64,000 bases of DNA. It comes from Geobacter sp. (GTDB lineage: Bacteria; Desulfobacterota; Desulfuromonadia; Geobacterales; Geobacteraceae). The position numbers and the translations under genes are program-made. The stretch is from positions 1 to 64,000 of the forward strand of contig DNRQ01000060.1 of assembly GCA_003499925.1 (NCBI GenBank). The letters run 5' to 3'. The notes under the pieces are model-generated. The model was given only the letters and a program-made list of their open reading frames with translations, did no database searches and had not been told where the DNA came from. Below are positions 18,086 through 25,537 of this stretch, in pieces (positions within the stretch are counted from its first letter, which is position 1; every line of letters begins with the position of its first letter).

Positions 18086-18773
18086 GGAGCTTTCCCGTGC
18101 GGCGCAGGACGCCACGCCCGCCGGGGAGGTGCTGGAACGGCTCCTTGCCCGGGAGGTTGAGGCGCTCACCGAACGCCGGATCCAACGGCGCATCAAGGAG
18201 TCGAAGTTGCCGGAACTGAAGCTCCTTGCTGACTTCGACTTCGTCTTCCAAACCGGCGTAGACAAGCGGCAGATCATGGAACTCGCCCGCCTCGACTTCG
18301 CTGGGCGCAAGCAGGGGGTGATCCTTGCCGGCAACTCCGGCACCGGCAAGAGCCATCTTGCCAAGGCGCTCTTGCTCATCGGCTGCCAGAAAAACTTCCG
18401 CTGCCGCTATACGACTGCCACCGCGATGCTGCAGGAACTGCTCTCGGGACTCGCCGACCAGAGCCTGGAGGCGAAGCTCAAGCGCTTCCTCTCGCCCGAG
18501 GTGCTCCTGATAGACGAGGTGGGCTTCGACCGCCTGGAGCAGCGCGAGGCGAGAAACGCGAACCTCTTCCACAAGGTGATCGACGGCCGCTACTGCAAGG
18601 GCTCGACAATCCTGACAACCAACATCGACTTCGAGGCACTCGGGGACTACCTGGGGGATCCGGTGATCACCGCAGCCACGGTGGATCGGATGGTCCACCA
18701 CTCCACCATCATCAACATCGAAGGGCCGTCCTGGCGGCTGCACGAGTCGCAACAGCTCAACGCCAAGCAGTAG
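18003..18773 (+). CDS. istB: IS21 family AAA+ helper IstB
   Basis: A 256-residue DnaC/IstB-type ATPase starting at the ATG at 18003 inside the end of istA. A helical N-terminus (QRIRSYLKTLKLDRMATAL) precedes Walker A GNSGTGKS near residue 108, Walker B VLLIDEVGF and a sensor-1 segment ILTTNIDF. IstB binds DNA, forms oligomers and selects targets for IstA. Domains and length are normal, so the pair looks functional. Confidence 0.92.
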   Translation: MKKTDSAQRIRSYLKTLKLDRMATALDEELSRAAQDATPAGEVLERLLAREVEALTERRIQRRIKESKLPELKLLADFDFVFQTGVDKRQIMELARLDFAGRKQGVILAGNSGTGKSHLAKALLLIGCQKNFRCRYTTATAMLQELLSGLADQSLEAKLKRFLSPEVLLIDEVGFDRLEQREARNANLFHKVIDGRYCKGSTILTTNIDFEALGDYLGDPVITAATVDRMVHHSTIINIEGPSWRLHESQQLNAKQ

Positions 18774-18800
18774 CTTCCTCTCAATCCCTCTCATCTCAAC

Positions 18801-18851
18801 AGAAAGGGTTGCCGGTGTCTCCCTGCGGGAGCCACCCTGGCAACCCTTTCT
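18801..18851. terminator. extended hairpin after istB
   Basis: agaaagggttgcc (18801-18813) pairs perfectly with ggcaaccctttct (18839-18851), and an inner stem (ggtg-t-ctccc with gggag-c-cacc) extends it almost to the loop. It follows the istB stop by 27 bp. The T run is weak, so it may also block outside readthrough into the element. Confidence 0.6.
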
Positions 18852-19101
18852 GCGTTTCTCGCTGCGCTATCCCCAGTGGAAAAACGGTGACCTCCCGCTC
18901 ACTAACTCGAATCCTGCAACTTTAGGTGGGTCCGTTTAGACAGAGAAAATGGGTCCGTTCATAACCGGGGGTGACAGAGTGATAAAAGTTCGCTACAGAA
19001 AATGGCTGCTTCTCCCTTTATCTAGGCGTTCCTTATCCGTTTGCAAAAGGCAGGAATGGGTAGGGTGGGTACTCATCGGGATCGAGTTTTGTACCCTATA
19101 A

Positions 19102-19127
19102 AGGTTCGATCCCTGGCGCCCCAGCCA
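19102..19127 (+). other. att scar: 3' end of a tRNA-Gln gene
   Basis: The 26 bases from the T-arm 5' strand to CCA read like the end of a bacterial tRNA-Gln: the TTCGATC loop, a CCTGG stem strand, then CGCCCCA, the G discriminator and CCA. The 5' side of the T stem is broken (AAAGG where CCAGG is needed) and there is no upstream D or anticodon arm, so this is not a whole gene. Integrases using tRNA genes leave such copies at the distal end of an island. The terminator just downstream fits the original tRNA flank, which would put the island to the left. Confidence 0.6.
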
Positions 19128-19136
19128 AAAATTAAG

Positions 19137-19169
19137 AAAAAGGGTCAGCTCACAAAGCTGACCCTTTTT
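19137..19169 (+). terminator. Rho-independent terminator
   Basis: aaaaagggtcagct (19137-19150) pairs with agctgaccc plus a run of five T (19156-19169) around a 5-nt loop. It lies 10 bp after the tRNA-Gln fragment and was probably the terminator of the original tRNA transcript. Confidence 0.85.
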
Positions 19170-19927
19170 CCGTTATACCCAAAGTGAAGCGGTGGGAGAA
19201 TCTCCACCTGAAAGAGTGAAACATCAAACAATCAATTTATGGGCGGCCCACTGCCCCACCTAACGTCCCGCCCGCCGTCCATCACCTGGAAGGTCTGCTG
19301 ACAAGTCATCTTTTTAGGACCTGGGTTATGAGAGCCGAGGGAGTAGGTGAAAAAAATACCTGCTTGCAACTGGCGAGGCGTATGTCATATTCATTTCTCC
19401 CATCACGTCTCGCAATTTCCTCCTCGCTCTCCATCTGCGTCCTTAAATCTAATGAAAAAATCGGCTTTTTGCGCATTTTCGAGCGAAATTCTTCACTTTT
19501 CAGATGGAATTCGTCGCTTTTTGAAAAAAATCGTCACATTTTAAATTTATTCTTCACATTTCAGAGTGAAAACGACCATTTTGCCCTGAATTTCATTAGA
19601 TTTCCACGGAATTCGAAGAATTTACCCTCAAAAGCGTCACATTTTTTCAAAATTCGTCACTTTTTGAAAAAATGTGACGCTTTTTACAAAATGGATTGCA
19701 CCCCCAACATCGGAAGTGTCGTCGGTCGGATGAAGAGCCTTGACTGGCAGGAAAAGAGAGCGGAAAAGAAGGCGAAGGATTCGAAGGAGCTCTTGGAAGC
19801 GTGGTTGTTGACAAAGTCCGGGCCATTCTTCCCAAATCGTACATCCACCACCTACCATCTTGACATATCCTGCAATTATCCCTATTTTAGCCTTCATTAA
19901 TTGGTTGATGCTTTCGGGGTTGATCGA
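19170..19927. other. 758-bp AT-rich region with short repeated TTCGTCAC-like motifs
   Basis: Between 19440 and 19690 the motif TTCGTCAC/TTCTTCAC followed by T runs recurs at least six times on the + strand. A perfect 22-bp inverted repeat (19631-19652 with 19662-19683) with a 9-nt loop and trailing T run closes this block and could act as a terminator. A 190-codon frame crosses it, but its Phe/Ser/Lys composition looks like the product of the DNA repeat. I do not call a gene here. Confidence 0.5.
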
Positions 19928-19999
19928 GAGGGACGCCCCTTCCATCCTGCGCAACTTCTTACAACCACTGAGTTAGGCAGGATGAAAGGGGCGTCCCTC
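19928..19999. repeat. 72-bp palindromic REP-like element, copy A
   Basis: 23-bp arms (19928-19950 and 19977-19999) match at 22 of 23 positions around a 26-nt loop. The outer part shares GGGACGCCCC with the array at 8477. The loop is identical to that of copy B at 21104. Confidence 0.85.
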
Positions 20000-20045
20000 A
20001 GGGTAGTCTGCCGAATGAACTTATTTTTGTTGGCTGCCGACGCTC

Positions 20046-21101
20046 ATGCGGCTCGATCCCGAGCTTGGCGTAGCTGCACTTGAGGATCGGATCCGAACGG
20101 TCAAACCAGGAAAGCGTAGCGAAGCAGTCACGTGGTTCTGTGTTCTCTTCGGTGACCGCCATGACGCAATTAATCTAAGGAATGAGGCATTCATGCCGAA
20201 GCTGCTTCTGCGGCTTCTTCGTCTCGCGTACTATCATGTCCGAATTGAGCACGATGCCAAACATGAGGGCAGCTATACTCCGGACACCCGGGATGATGCC
20301 GAACGCGCACGCAACGAGATCGTCAGTGCGCTATTCGACACGAAAGGTGAAGAAGGCTGGACAGCGAAGCTGGAAATGGCCGATGATCCCCTTTGCGCAC
20401 ACTTTAAGGACCGCGTTCGCGCTGTTGCTGAGGAACACTGGGCCCAGGAAGTAGATTCAGTTGCGTTCGACGAAGCACAAGCGATTGCACTCGATAAAAC
20501 AGGCGAAGCACCTGCCTCCACCAATGAAGCGATGTTCGCCATAATGAATGATCGTTTGGCTGATCTTGATGACCTATTGCTCCGCGACTCGTCGCCGAAG
20601 GAAGCTTGGGCGGGTATCGCCGACGAGAGGGTCATGCGCCGTGAGATCGCGAGGGAACTGAGCCATGCCGCGAATGGCCTATACAAAGTGGACCAAGAGG
20701 CTGTTACGGCTGACGAAAAGGAGACAGATATTCGTTTGCGTTCCGTCGTGTCCGACCACGAAGCTGTGATCGAACTCAAGCTCGCCGATGGCCGTTCAGC
20801 CCGTGACTTGCGGGGCACGATCTATCATCAACTGGTCAAAAAGTATATGGCGGCTGAGAATAGTCGGTCAGGGTGCCTGCTCATAACGCTGGCGAAGGAT
20901 CATAGTTGGAAACATCCGGACAGTGGACAGCGTATCGGAATAACTGAGTTGGAATCTCTGCTTTGCGACGAGGCGAAACGTGTTGAGAATGCTATGGGCG
21001 GCTCCGTTGCAATAGCTTTGCACATTCTGGATCTACGCCCGCGGCTGCTCAAGGAAAAAGCGCGCGGGCCTGCGGGCGCGAGCCATCAGGCCAGATATTG
21101 A
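20046..21101 (+). pseudogene. C-terminal fragment of a large protein ending in a PD-(D/E)XK nuclease-like domain
   Basis: The 351-codon frame begins 46 bp after the palindrome with a start codon that lacks a ribosome binding site. The first residues (LGVAALEDRIRTVKPGKRSE) read like the middle of a domain. The C-terminal part contains EKETDIRL, then AVIELKLAD and LRGTIYHQLVKKYM, the D...ExK plus Gln pattern of restriction-endonuclease-like folds. Large NACHT-type defence proteins can carry such a domain at their C-terminus. A remnant of one whose 5' two-thirds were lost is the simplest reading; an intact short nuclease is the alternative. Confidence 0.5.
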
Positions 21102-21103
21102 GC

Positions 21104-21177
21104 GAGGGGGACGCCCCTTCCATCCTGCGCAACTTCTTACAACCACTGAGTTAGGCAAGATGTAAGGGGCGTCCCCC
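21104..21177. repeat. palindromic REP-like element, copy B
   Basis: Starts three bases after the preceding stop codon. The arms (gagggggacgccccttccat and its near complement ending in gtccccc) enclose the same loop (gcaacttcttacaaccactg...) as copy A, in the same orientation. The two copies bracket the nuclease fragment. Confidence 0.85.
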
Positions 21178-21253
21178 TTTTTCCTCCAAAGATTGACCCC
21201 ATCGAAACCTTGCGAGACATTAACCCAAACCCAGCGGCGCACCCCTCAGGGGG

Positions 21254-21366
21254 TGGCCGACTTCAGCCGGAATACCCGGCCGACTTCAAACGGAACAGCC
21301 GGCCGACTAGCGTCGGAATAGGCGGCCGACTAGCGTCGGAATAGGCGGCCGACTTCGTCGGAATGC
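21254..21366. repeat. five tandem ~23-bp units (ggccgact...ggaat)
   Basis: Units start with ggccgact and end with ggaata/ggaaca; each is a small dyad (gccgac-tagc-gtcgg). There are no spacers, so this is not CRISPR. Arrays of this kind resemble the multiple terminal repeats at the ends of some IS21-type elements; here no transposase is attached, suggesting a solo end. Confidence 0.6.
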
Positions 21367-21615
21367 GCACCAGCGTCCAACTCGTTGGAAATCCGAAACT
21401 CGGCGCGAACTATAAACTTAGCATAAGTTTGAAAGACAAAAATTTTAATCTAATACGATCATATGATGCGGGAAGGTGCGTGGGGACGGCGATGCTTTCT
21501 GTGCTGGAATCTAGCCTACCTTGGGATTCCTTGGAAAGATCGCAAGAAAAGTTTACTTTATTGAGCGGATATTATGTGGTATGCCTTCAACTCCAAACTC
21601 GGACCGAAGGGGGCA

Positions 21616-23067
21616 ATGGGGATGAGCAAAGACAAGAGCCTACTATCGGCAGAGGAACTCCGCCGTCATGCCGAAGAACGATTGCAGGAAAGAACGGCGG
21701 AACCGCATCCACCCCGGACCGACGAAGAGGTGCAGAGACTTGTCCATGAGCTTGAGGTCCACCAGATCGAGCTGGAGATGCAGAATGAAGAGCTACTTCA
21801 AGCTAGGGACGAGGTTGAAAGGACTTTGGAGTTAAACCAGAAGAAGGGAGAAGCCGAAGCTTTGGCGCGTCGAACCGTGGGAGAAGCCGAAACTTTGGCG
21901 CGTCGAACTGTCGGAGAGGCCGAACCTTTGGCGCTTCAGCTTGTGGAAGATGCGGTAGCAGAAGCTCTTCTAAAGGCAGATGAAATGACAGAGCCGCCTC
22001 ATAAGAAGGAAGCTTTGGCGCGTCTAACGGTAGGAGAGGCCGAGACTTTGGCGCGTCGAACTGTCGGAGAGGCCGAAGCATTGGCGCTTCAGCTTATGGA
22101 AGATGAGGTAGCAGAAGCTCTTCTAAAGGTGGAAAACCTGACAGAGCCGCCTCATAAGAAGGAAGTTTTGGCGCGTCTAACGGTAGGAGATGCCGAGACT
22201 TTGGCTCTTCAAAGAGTGAAAGAAGCTGCAGAGATGGCGCGGCTGAAAGTGGCAAAAGCCGCAGAAGTGGCACATCTAACGGTGTTAGCGTCCTTCAGGA
22301 AAAAACAGCTCGAAGAAATCAACCGATCTCTTGAAGTACGCATTGTCAAGGATGTGGAAGAACTCCGCCAGAAGGACCAGATGCTGATTCTTCAGGACCG
22401 TTTGTCCGTTATGGGCGAGATGATCAACAATATCGCTCACCAGTGGAACCAGCCGCTAAACAATTTAGGATTGCTTGTTCAGGGATTACCGCTCCTGTAT
22501 GACTATGGCGAACTCAGCCGAGATTGTCTCAAGGAAAATACCGAAAAGTCCATGAAGTTGATCCGACACATGTCTCAAACTATTAATGATTTCAGGAACC
22601 TGTTCAAGATTGACAAAGAAGTTATTACTTTCGACGTGAATCAGGTGATCACACGTACACTCTCCCTTGTCGAAAAGACGTTCGAAGACCAGAAGATCGC
22701 CATTGCTTTCCAACCTGAATGCACTCCGACGGCTACCGGCTTTCCAAATGAGTACTCTCAGGTACTTCTGAATATCCTGTTGAACGCCCGAGACGCCCTA
22801 GTTGAGCATAAGGTAGACGATGCTCTTATTTCCATCCACTCATTTGAAGCAGGAGGCAAATCGGTCGTTACCGTCACTGATAACGCAGGGGGGATAGCAG
22901 AGGAGATCATCGACAAGTTGTTCGATGCGTACTTCACCACCAAGGGACCAGACAAAGGGACGGGGATCGGATTGTTCATGTCCAATACCATCATAGAGAA
23001 AAGCATGAGCGGACGCCTGACGGTACGCAATGTCGGAAGTGGGGCTGAGTTCCGAATCGAGATCTAA
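21616..23067 (+). CDS. cytoplasmic sensor histidine kinase with internal 51-residue repeats
   Basis: The start at 21616 (alternative ATG at 21622) follows AAGGGGG and gives 483 residues. No transmembrane segment is visible. The N-terminus carries LVHELEVHQIELEMQNEEL, a coiled coil common ahead of kinase modules. From about residue 89 two nearly identical 51-residue blocks repeat (21880-22032 and 22033-22185), with smaller GEAE.LARRTV subrepeats. The kinase core follows: MGEMINNIAHQWNQPLNNLG (phospho-His), TVTDNAGGI and GTGIGLFMSNTI. No response regulator is adjacent, so its partner is unknown. The long helical repeat may act as a signalling rod. Confidence 0.8.
   Translation: MGMSKDKSLLSAEELRRHAEERLQERTAEPHPPRTDEEVQRLVHELEVHQIELEMQNEELLQARDEVERTLELNQKKGEAEALARRTVGEAETLARRTVGEAEPLALQLVEDAVAEALLKADEMTEPPHKKEALARLTVGEAETLARRTVGEAEALALQLMEDEVAEALLKVENLTEPPHKKEVLARLTVGDAETLALQRVKEAAEMARLKVAKAAEVAHLTVLASFRKKQLEEINRSLEVRIVKDVEELRQKDQMLILQDRLSVMGEMINNIAHQWNQPLNNLGLLVQGLPLLYDYGELSRDCLKENTEKSMKLIRHMSQTINDFRNLFKIDKEVITFDVNQVITRTLSLVEKTFEDQKIAIAFQPECTPTATGFPNEYSQVLLNILLNARDALVEHKVDDALISIHSFEAGGKSVVTVTDNAGGIAEEIIDKLFDAYFTTKGPDKGTGIGLFMSNTIIEKSMSGRLTVRNVGSGAEFRIEI
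21880..22185 (+). repeat. two 153-bp tandem repeats inside the kinase gene
   Basis: Each unit encodes 51 residues from GEAETLARRTV to HKKE.LARLTV, and the DNA is almost identical between units. A third degenerate start follows (GDAETLALQ). Such near-identity implies recent duplication or ongoing copy-number change. Confidence 0.85.
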
Positions 23068-23234
23068 CCTACAACCATCAGGAGGGTCAGAGCTTGACAT
23101 TGCCGTGATAGGCAGACATGTCCTATCGGGGGGCTTCCCCGCTATATGGTTGATTTCAGCGGGTATTCATGTATACTGGCCGCCGTATCCCCCTTCTCTA
23201 AATGGTAGATGTTGCAGCTATTGAGGTAAATACG

Positions 23235-23570
23235 ATGGTTCCTGTCACCGATGCTCTTCTTGAGGACATAGCTGAGAAGATCGTTGCCGCAGTGCATCCC
23301 CGGATGATCATTCTGTTTGGTTCTCATGCACGCGGTACGGCTAGACCCGATTCGGATCTTGATTTTATTGTCGTAGAGGATGGCCCCTTTGGGCCCGAAC
23401 GAAGCCGTCGGGCTGAGACCGTAAAGTTATGGCGGCTTCTCCGGGATGTCCGGGTCCCAAAAGACTTTCTAGTATTCACTCCTGAAGAAATCGAGAAATG
23501 GCGAGATTCGCCGAACCACGTTGTGTGCCATGCTTTGCGGGAAGGTCGGGTAATGTATGAGCGCCACTGA
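23235..23570 (+). CDS. MNT-type nucleotidyltransferase (antitoxin of MNT-HEPN pair)
   Basis: An 111-residue nucleotidyltransferase starting at the ATG at 23235, with TGAGG eight bases upstream. The pol-beta signature is complete: ILFGSHARGTARPDSDLDF, where GS and DxD coordinate the nucleotide and metal. It overlaps the next gene by 14 bp. In MNT-HEPN modules this enzyme adenylylates a Tyr on the HEPN toxin and so neutralises it. Length is typical of minimal MNT proteins. Confidence 0.88.
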   Translation: MVPVTDALLEDIAEKIVAAVHPRMIILFGSHARGTARPDSDLDFIVVEDGPFGPERSRRAETVKLWRLLRDVRVPKDFLVFTPEEIEKWRDSPNHVVCHALREGRVMYERH

Positions 23571-23964
23571 AAATGCACGCATGCTGCTGGTCATGGCAGG
23601 CAAAGATATCCGTGCCATGGTGGCATTGGTCGACCCAGAATCGGTGGACGACGAGATTTTCGGTTTCCATGCTCAGCAAGCGGTAGAAAAGTCGCTGAAG
23701 GCTTGGATTGCAGCTGTCGGCGGTACGTTTGGCAGGGTTCATGACTTGAGCCAACTTTTTGCACTATTGGCGGACCTTGGCCGCGATGTTCGCCGCTTCG
23801 TAGATCTGGACATGTTGAATCCCTTTGCCGTCGAGTTGCGGTATGAGGCGATGGAGACCGAGGAACCGAAGCTTGACCGCATTACTTGCATGGCCCAGGT
23901 GCAAGAACTGCACGACCATGTCAAAAAGGTACTCGAACGAATGGCTGAGGCTGAAAATCGGTAG
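23557..23964 (+). CDS. HEPN-domain toxin of MNT-HEPN pair
   Basis: A 135-residue all-helical HEPN protein, start 23557, overlapping the MNT gene. Recognisable parts are FGFHAQQAVEKSLKAWIA in helix 2, FGRVHDLSQLFALL and ELRYEAMETEEP near the C-terminus, all usual in the MNT-associated PF05168-type family. These toxins are RNases that cut tRNA or mRNA. The pair is complete and lies in the remnant-rich area right of the tRNA scar. Confidence 0.85.
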   Translation: MSATENARMLLVMAGKDIRAMVALVDPESVDDEIFGFHAQQAVEKSLKAWIAAVGGTFGRVHDLSQLFALLADLGRDVRRFVDLDMLNPFAVELRYEAMETEEPKLDRITCMAQVQELHDHVKKVLERMAEAENR

Positions 23965-24322
23965 CCGCATTTTGCTTTTTGAAGCGGTCGTGTCCCGACA
24001 GCACGCTTCGCAGCCATTTCCCCACTTCCAAGATGGACCAATGCATGCGCTTGCGTAACTCTTCCTTGAGTTCTTGGAGCTTACGCTGCATCTTCTTCCG
24101 CATCGGCTACCTGAGCACGGTAAACCTCCCTTTTCTTGTCACGCCGCATATGTGCGTGAATCCAAGAAAATCGAACGTTTCCGGCTTGCCTTCTTCACGC
24201 GCCTTCCGATTTTCGGCGGCATAGCGGCCAAACTCGATAAGGCGGGTTTTTTCAGCGTGCAGTTCCAGATTGAAGCATTTTAGCCGCTCCGTGACATCCT
24301 GCTGGAACGCCCCCCTTCGCAA
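23965..24322 (-). pseudogene. fragment of group II intron reverse transcriptase/maturase (LtrA-like)
   Basis: Read from 24322 down, the frame gives LELHAEKTRLIEFGRYA, KPETFDFLGFTHICG and RKGRFTVLR, the end of the palm and start of the thumb of bacterial group II intron RTs. An in-frame TAG at 24107-24109 interrupts it, after which PMRKKMQRKLQELKEELRKR and EVGKWLRSVLSGH continue in the same frame. Homology stops near 23990. Both ends and the ribozyme are missing, so this is a dead fragment. Confidence 0.82.
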
Positions 24323-24339
24323 AACAACGCAGACATAAA

Positions 24340-24372
24340 AAAAGACCGCCGAGGTGGTGAGCCTGGCGGCCA
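24340..24372 (-). terminator. terminator of vapBC
   Basis: On the minus strand GCCGCC...GGCGGTC forms a stem followed by seven T. It lies 12 bp past the vapC stop codon. Confidence 0.65.
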
Positions 24373-24383
24373 GTATCGACGGG

Positions 24384-24812
24384 TCAGAGTGCGGGAGAAG
24401 GGGGTAAAAGCCAGTTTTCTACGGCGAGATCCGAGACTCGCTCGAACTCGCGGGTATTGTCAGTAACGAGGATCAGTCCAAGGGATCGAGCATGAGCGGC
24501 GATCAGCAGATCATTGGGACCAATCAGCTCACCCCGCTTCTGCAGATAGCTCCTGATGCTGCCATAGTGACGATCCGCGTCTATGTCAAGCGGCAGCACC
24601 TCGATGTTTTCGAGGATCTCTTCGACCTTGGCGGCGAGCTTAGGAGAGCCTTTCTTCTCTGCACCGTAGCGCAGCTCGCTAGCGACAACAATGCTGGTGC
24701 AGACAGTTTCCTCACCAAACGTCGCTATTCGGCGCATCACAGGGCCGCGAGGATTCTTCATGAGGTGGGAAAGGATATTAGTATCGAGGAGGTAGACAAG
24801 AGAATCCATCAT
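24384..24812 (-). CDS. vapC: VapC-type PIN-domain RNase toxin
   Basis: A 142-residue PIN protein starting at 24812, overlapping the antitoxin stop (ATGA). The acidic residues are in place: YLLDTNILSHL (first Asp), SELRYGAEKKG (Glu), GPNDLLIAAHARS (Asp) and VTDNTREFERV (Asp). These coordinate Mg for cutting of tRNA or rRNA. Length is normal and no damage is seen, so the module is probably active. Confidence 0.93.
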   Translation of the reverse strand: MMDSLVYLLDTNILSHLMKNPRGPVMRRIATFGEETVCTSIVVASELRYGAEKKGSPKLAAKVEEILENIEVLPLDIDADRHYGSIRSYLQKRGELIGPNDLLIAAHARSLGLILVTDNTREFERVSDLAVENWLLPPSPAL

Positions 24813-25054
24813 CAGAGATCCACATCATCCAAAGGCAACAAGCCTTCGTCGACATTCGGAAACTCTTCATCTAATGGCTCCCAGGTCTCGAGGAGCTTGA
24901 GGAGGGACTTCTTCTTCGTCGGCTCGATAATCAGCCGGTCCCCCTCTTTACGGATCACGGCCTCATCGCCAGGTAGCTCGAATTCCCGCGGGATTCGGAG
25001 AGCCTGGTTCCTGCCATTCTTGAAAAGCCTAATGTGACGTTGAACTGCGCTCAT
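24812..25054 (-). CDS. vapB: VapB-type antitoxin (AbrB/SpoVT fold)
   Basis: Start at 25054 is chosen because AGGAGGGGGC directly precedes it; a longer frame from 25090 has no such site. The 80-residue protein begins with a swapped-hairpin DNA-binding domain (RLFKNGRNQALRIPREFELP, then VIRKEGDRLIIEP). A short acidic tail ending LPLDDVDL probably wraps the toxin. It should repress its own operon. Confidence 0.9.
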   Translation of the reverse strand: MSAVQRHIRLFKNGRNQALRIPREFELPGDEAVIRKEGDRLIIEPTKKKSLLKLLETWEPLDEEFPNVDEGLLPLDDVDL

Positions 25055-25217
25055 GCCCCCTCCTGCGGTTTTTGGCCTATGCCGAGACATAGGCTAACAC
25101 ACCGCGTCGCCTCTGTCCACGATTTGGAGGCCATATTGCTCTCGATAGCAGAGAGACTTATTCACGGCTAATCGTAAGCCCCATGGAACTCTTCCCGGCG
25201 GCCTTTCGAGACTCGCG

Positions 25218-25445
25218 ATGTCACAAGTGCCGCGAAAGAACTACAGGGCTTCTTCTTATCGGAAGAGAACTGTGACAGAATATAATCTGTCTCCAGCCAT
25301 TGACAGATACACCGGCCGCCCGCGAGACGTCGATGCGTTAACCTACAAGGACGTGCTGCGCCAGGCGGCCAAGCACAGTCTGTTGTCGACCGCTGAGGTT
25401 GCGCGCTGGTTCGCTTACCGGGACAACCGTGACGATACCAACGTC
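25218..25445 (+). pseudogene. fragment of HI0074-type nucleotidyltransferase substrate-binding (HEPN) gene
   Basis: The segment YTGRPRDVDALTYKDVLRQA, HSLLSTAEVARWFAYRDNRDDTN matches the C-terminal half of HI0074-like proteins. It has lost the N-terminal helices and the residues after DDTN, where the conserved His should follow. It is not preceded by a nucleotidyltransferase gene. A second, decayed MNT-HEPN-like module is likely. Confidence 0.5.
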
Positions 25446-25494
25446 GGACGATTTCATGGAATGTCCCCCTGCCTTGCGTTGCCGCAGTCGGCTC

Positions 25495-25523
25495 AAAAAA
25501 GCCGCCCCCGTGCTCCAGGGGGG
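25495..25523 (-). terminator. terminator of the multiheme cytochrome gene
   Basis: On the minus strand GCCCCC...GGGGGC and a GGC are followed by six T, 15 bp beyond the cytochrome stop codon. Confidence 0.7.
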
Positions 25524-25537
25524 CCTCCAGCCCATAA

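Larger units (their letters stand above)
14832..18961 (+). mobile_element. IS21-type transposon with two accessory genes
   Basis: The proposed ends are TGAAC at 14832 and GTTCA at 18961. Subterminal inverted repeats taaacggacccacct (14851-14865) and its complement (18924-18938) match perfectly over 15 bp, and a second ggGTCCGTT copy lies near the right tip, like the multiple terminal repeats of IS21 elements. Inside are four genes in one direction: a zinc-finger protein, a ParB-like protein, istA and istB. I see no clear target duplication. The GC content and codon use are higher than in the AT-rich neighbours on its left. Confidence 0.75.

Noticed and set aside
19328..19900. 190-codon Phe/Ser/Lys-rich frame
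   Set aside because: Its sequence reflects repeated TTCGTCAC and T-run motifs and a hairpin; no ribosome binding site or domain is seen.
21254..21366. Possible CRISPR array
   Set aside because: Units are joined directly, without unique spacers, and there are no cas genes. The same holds for the tandem repeats at 55500 and 61426.
23985..24100. Separate small gene starting MRKKMQRKL
   Set aside because: It is in frame with the reverse-transcriptase fragment across one TAG, so it belongs to that pseudogene.
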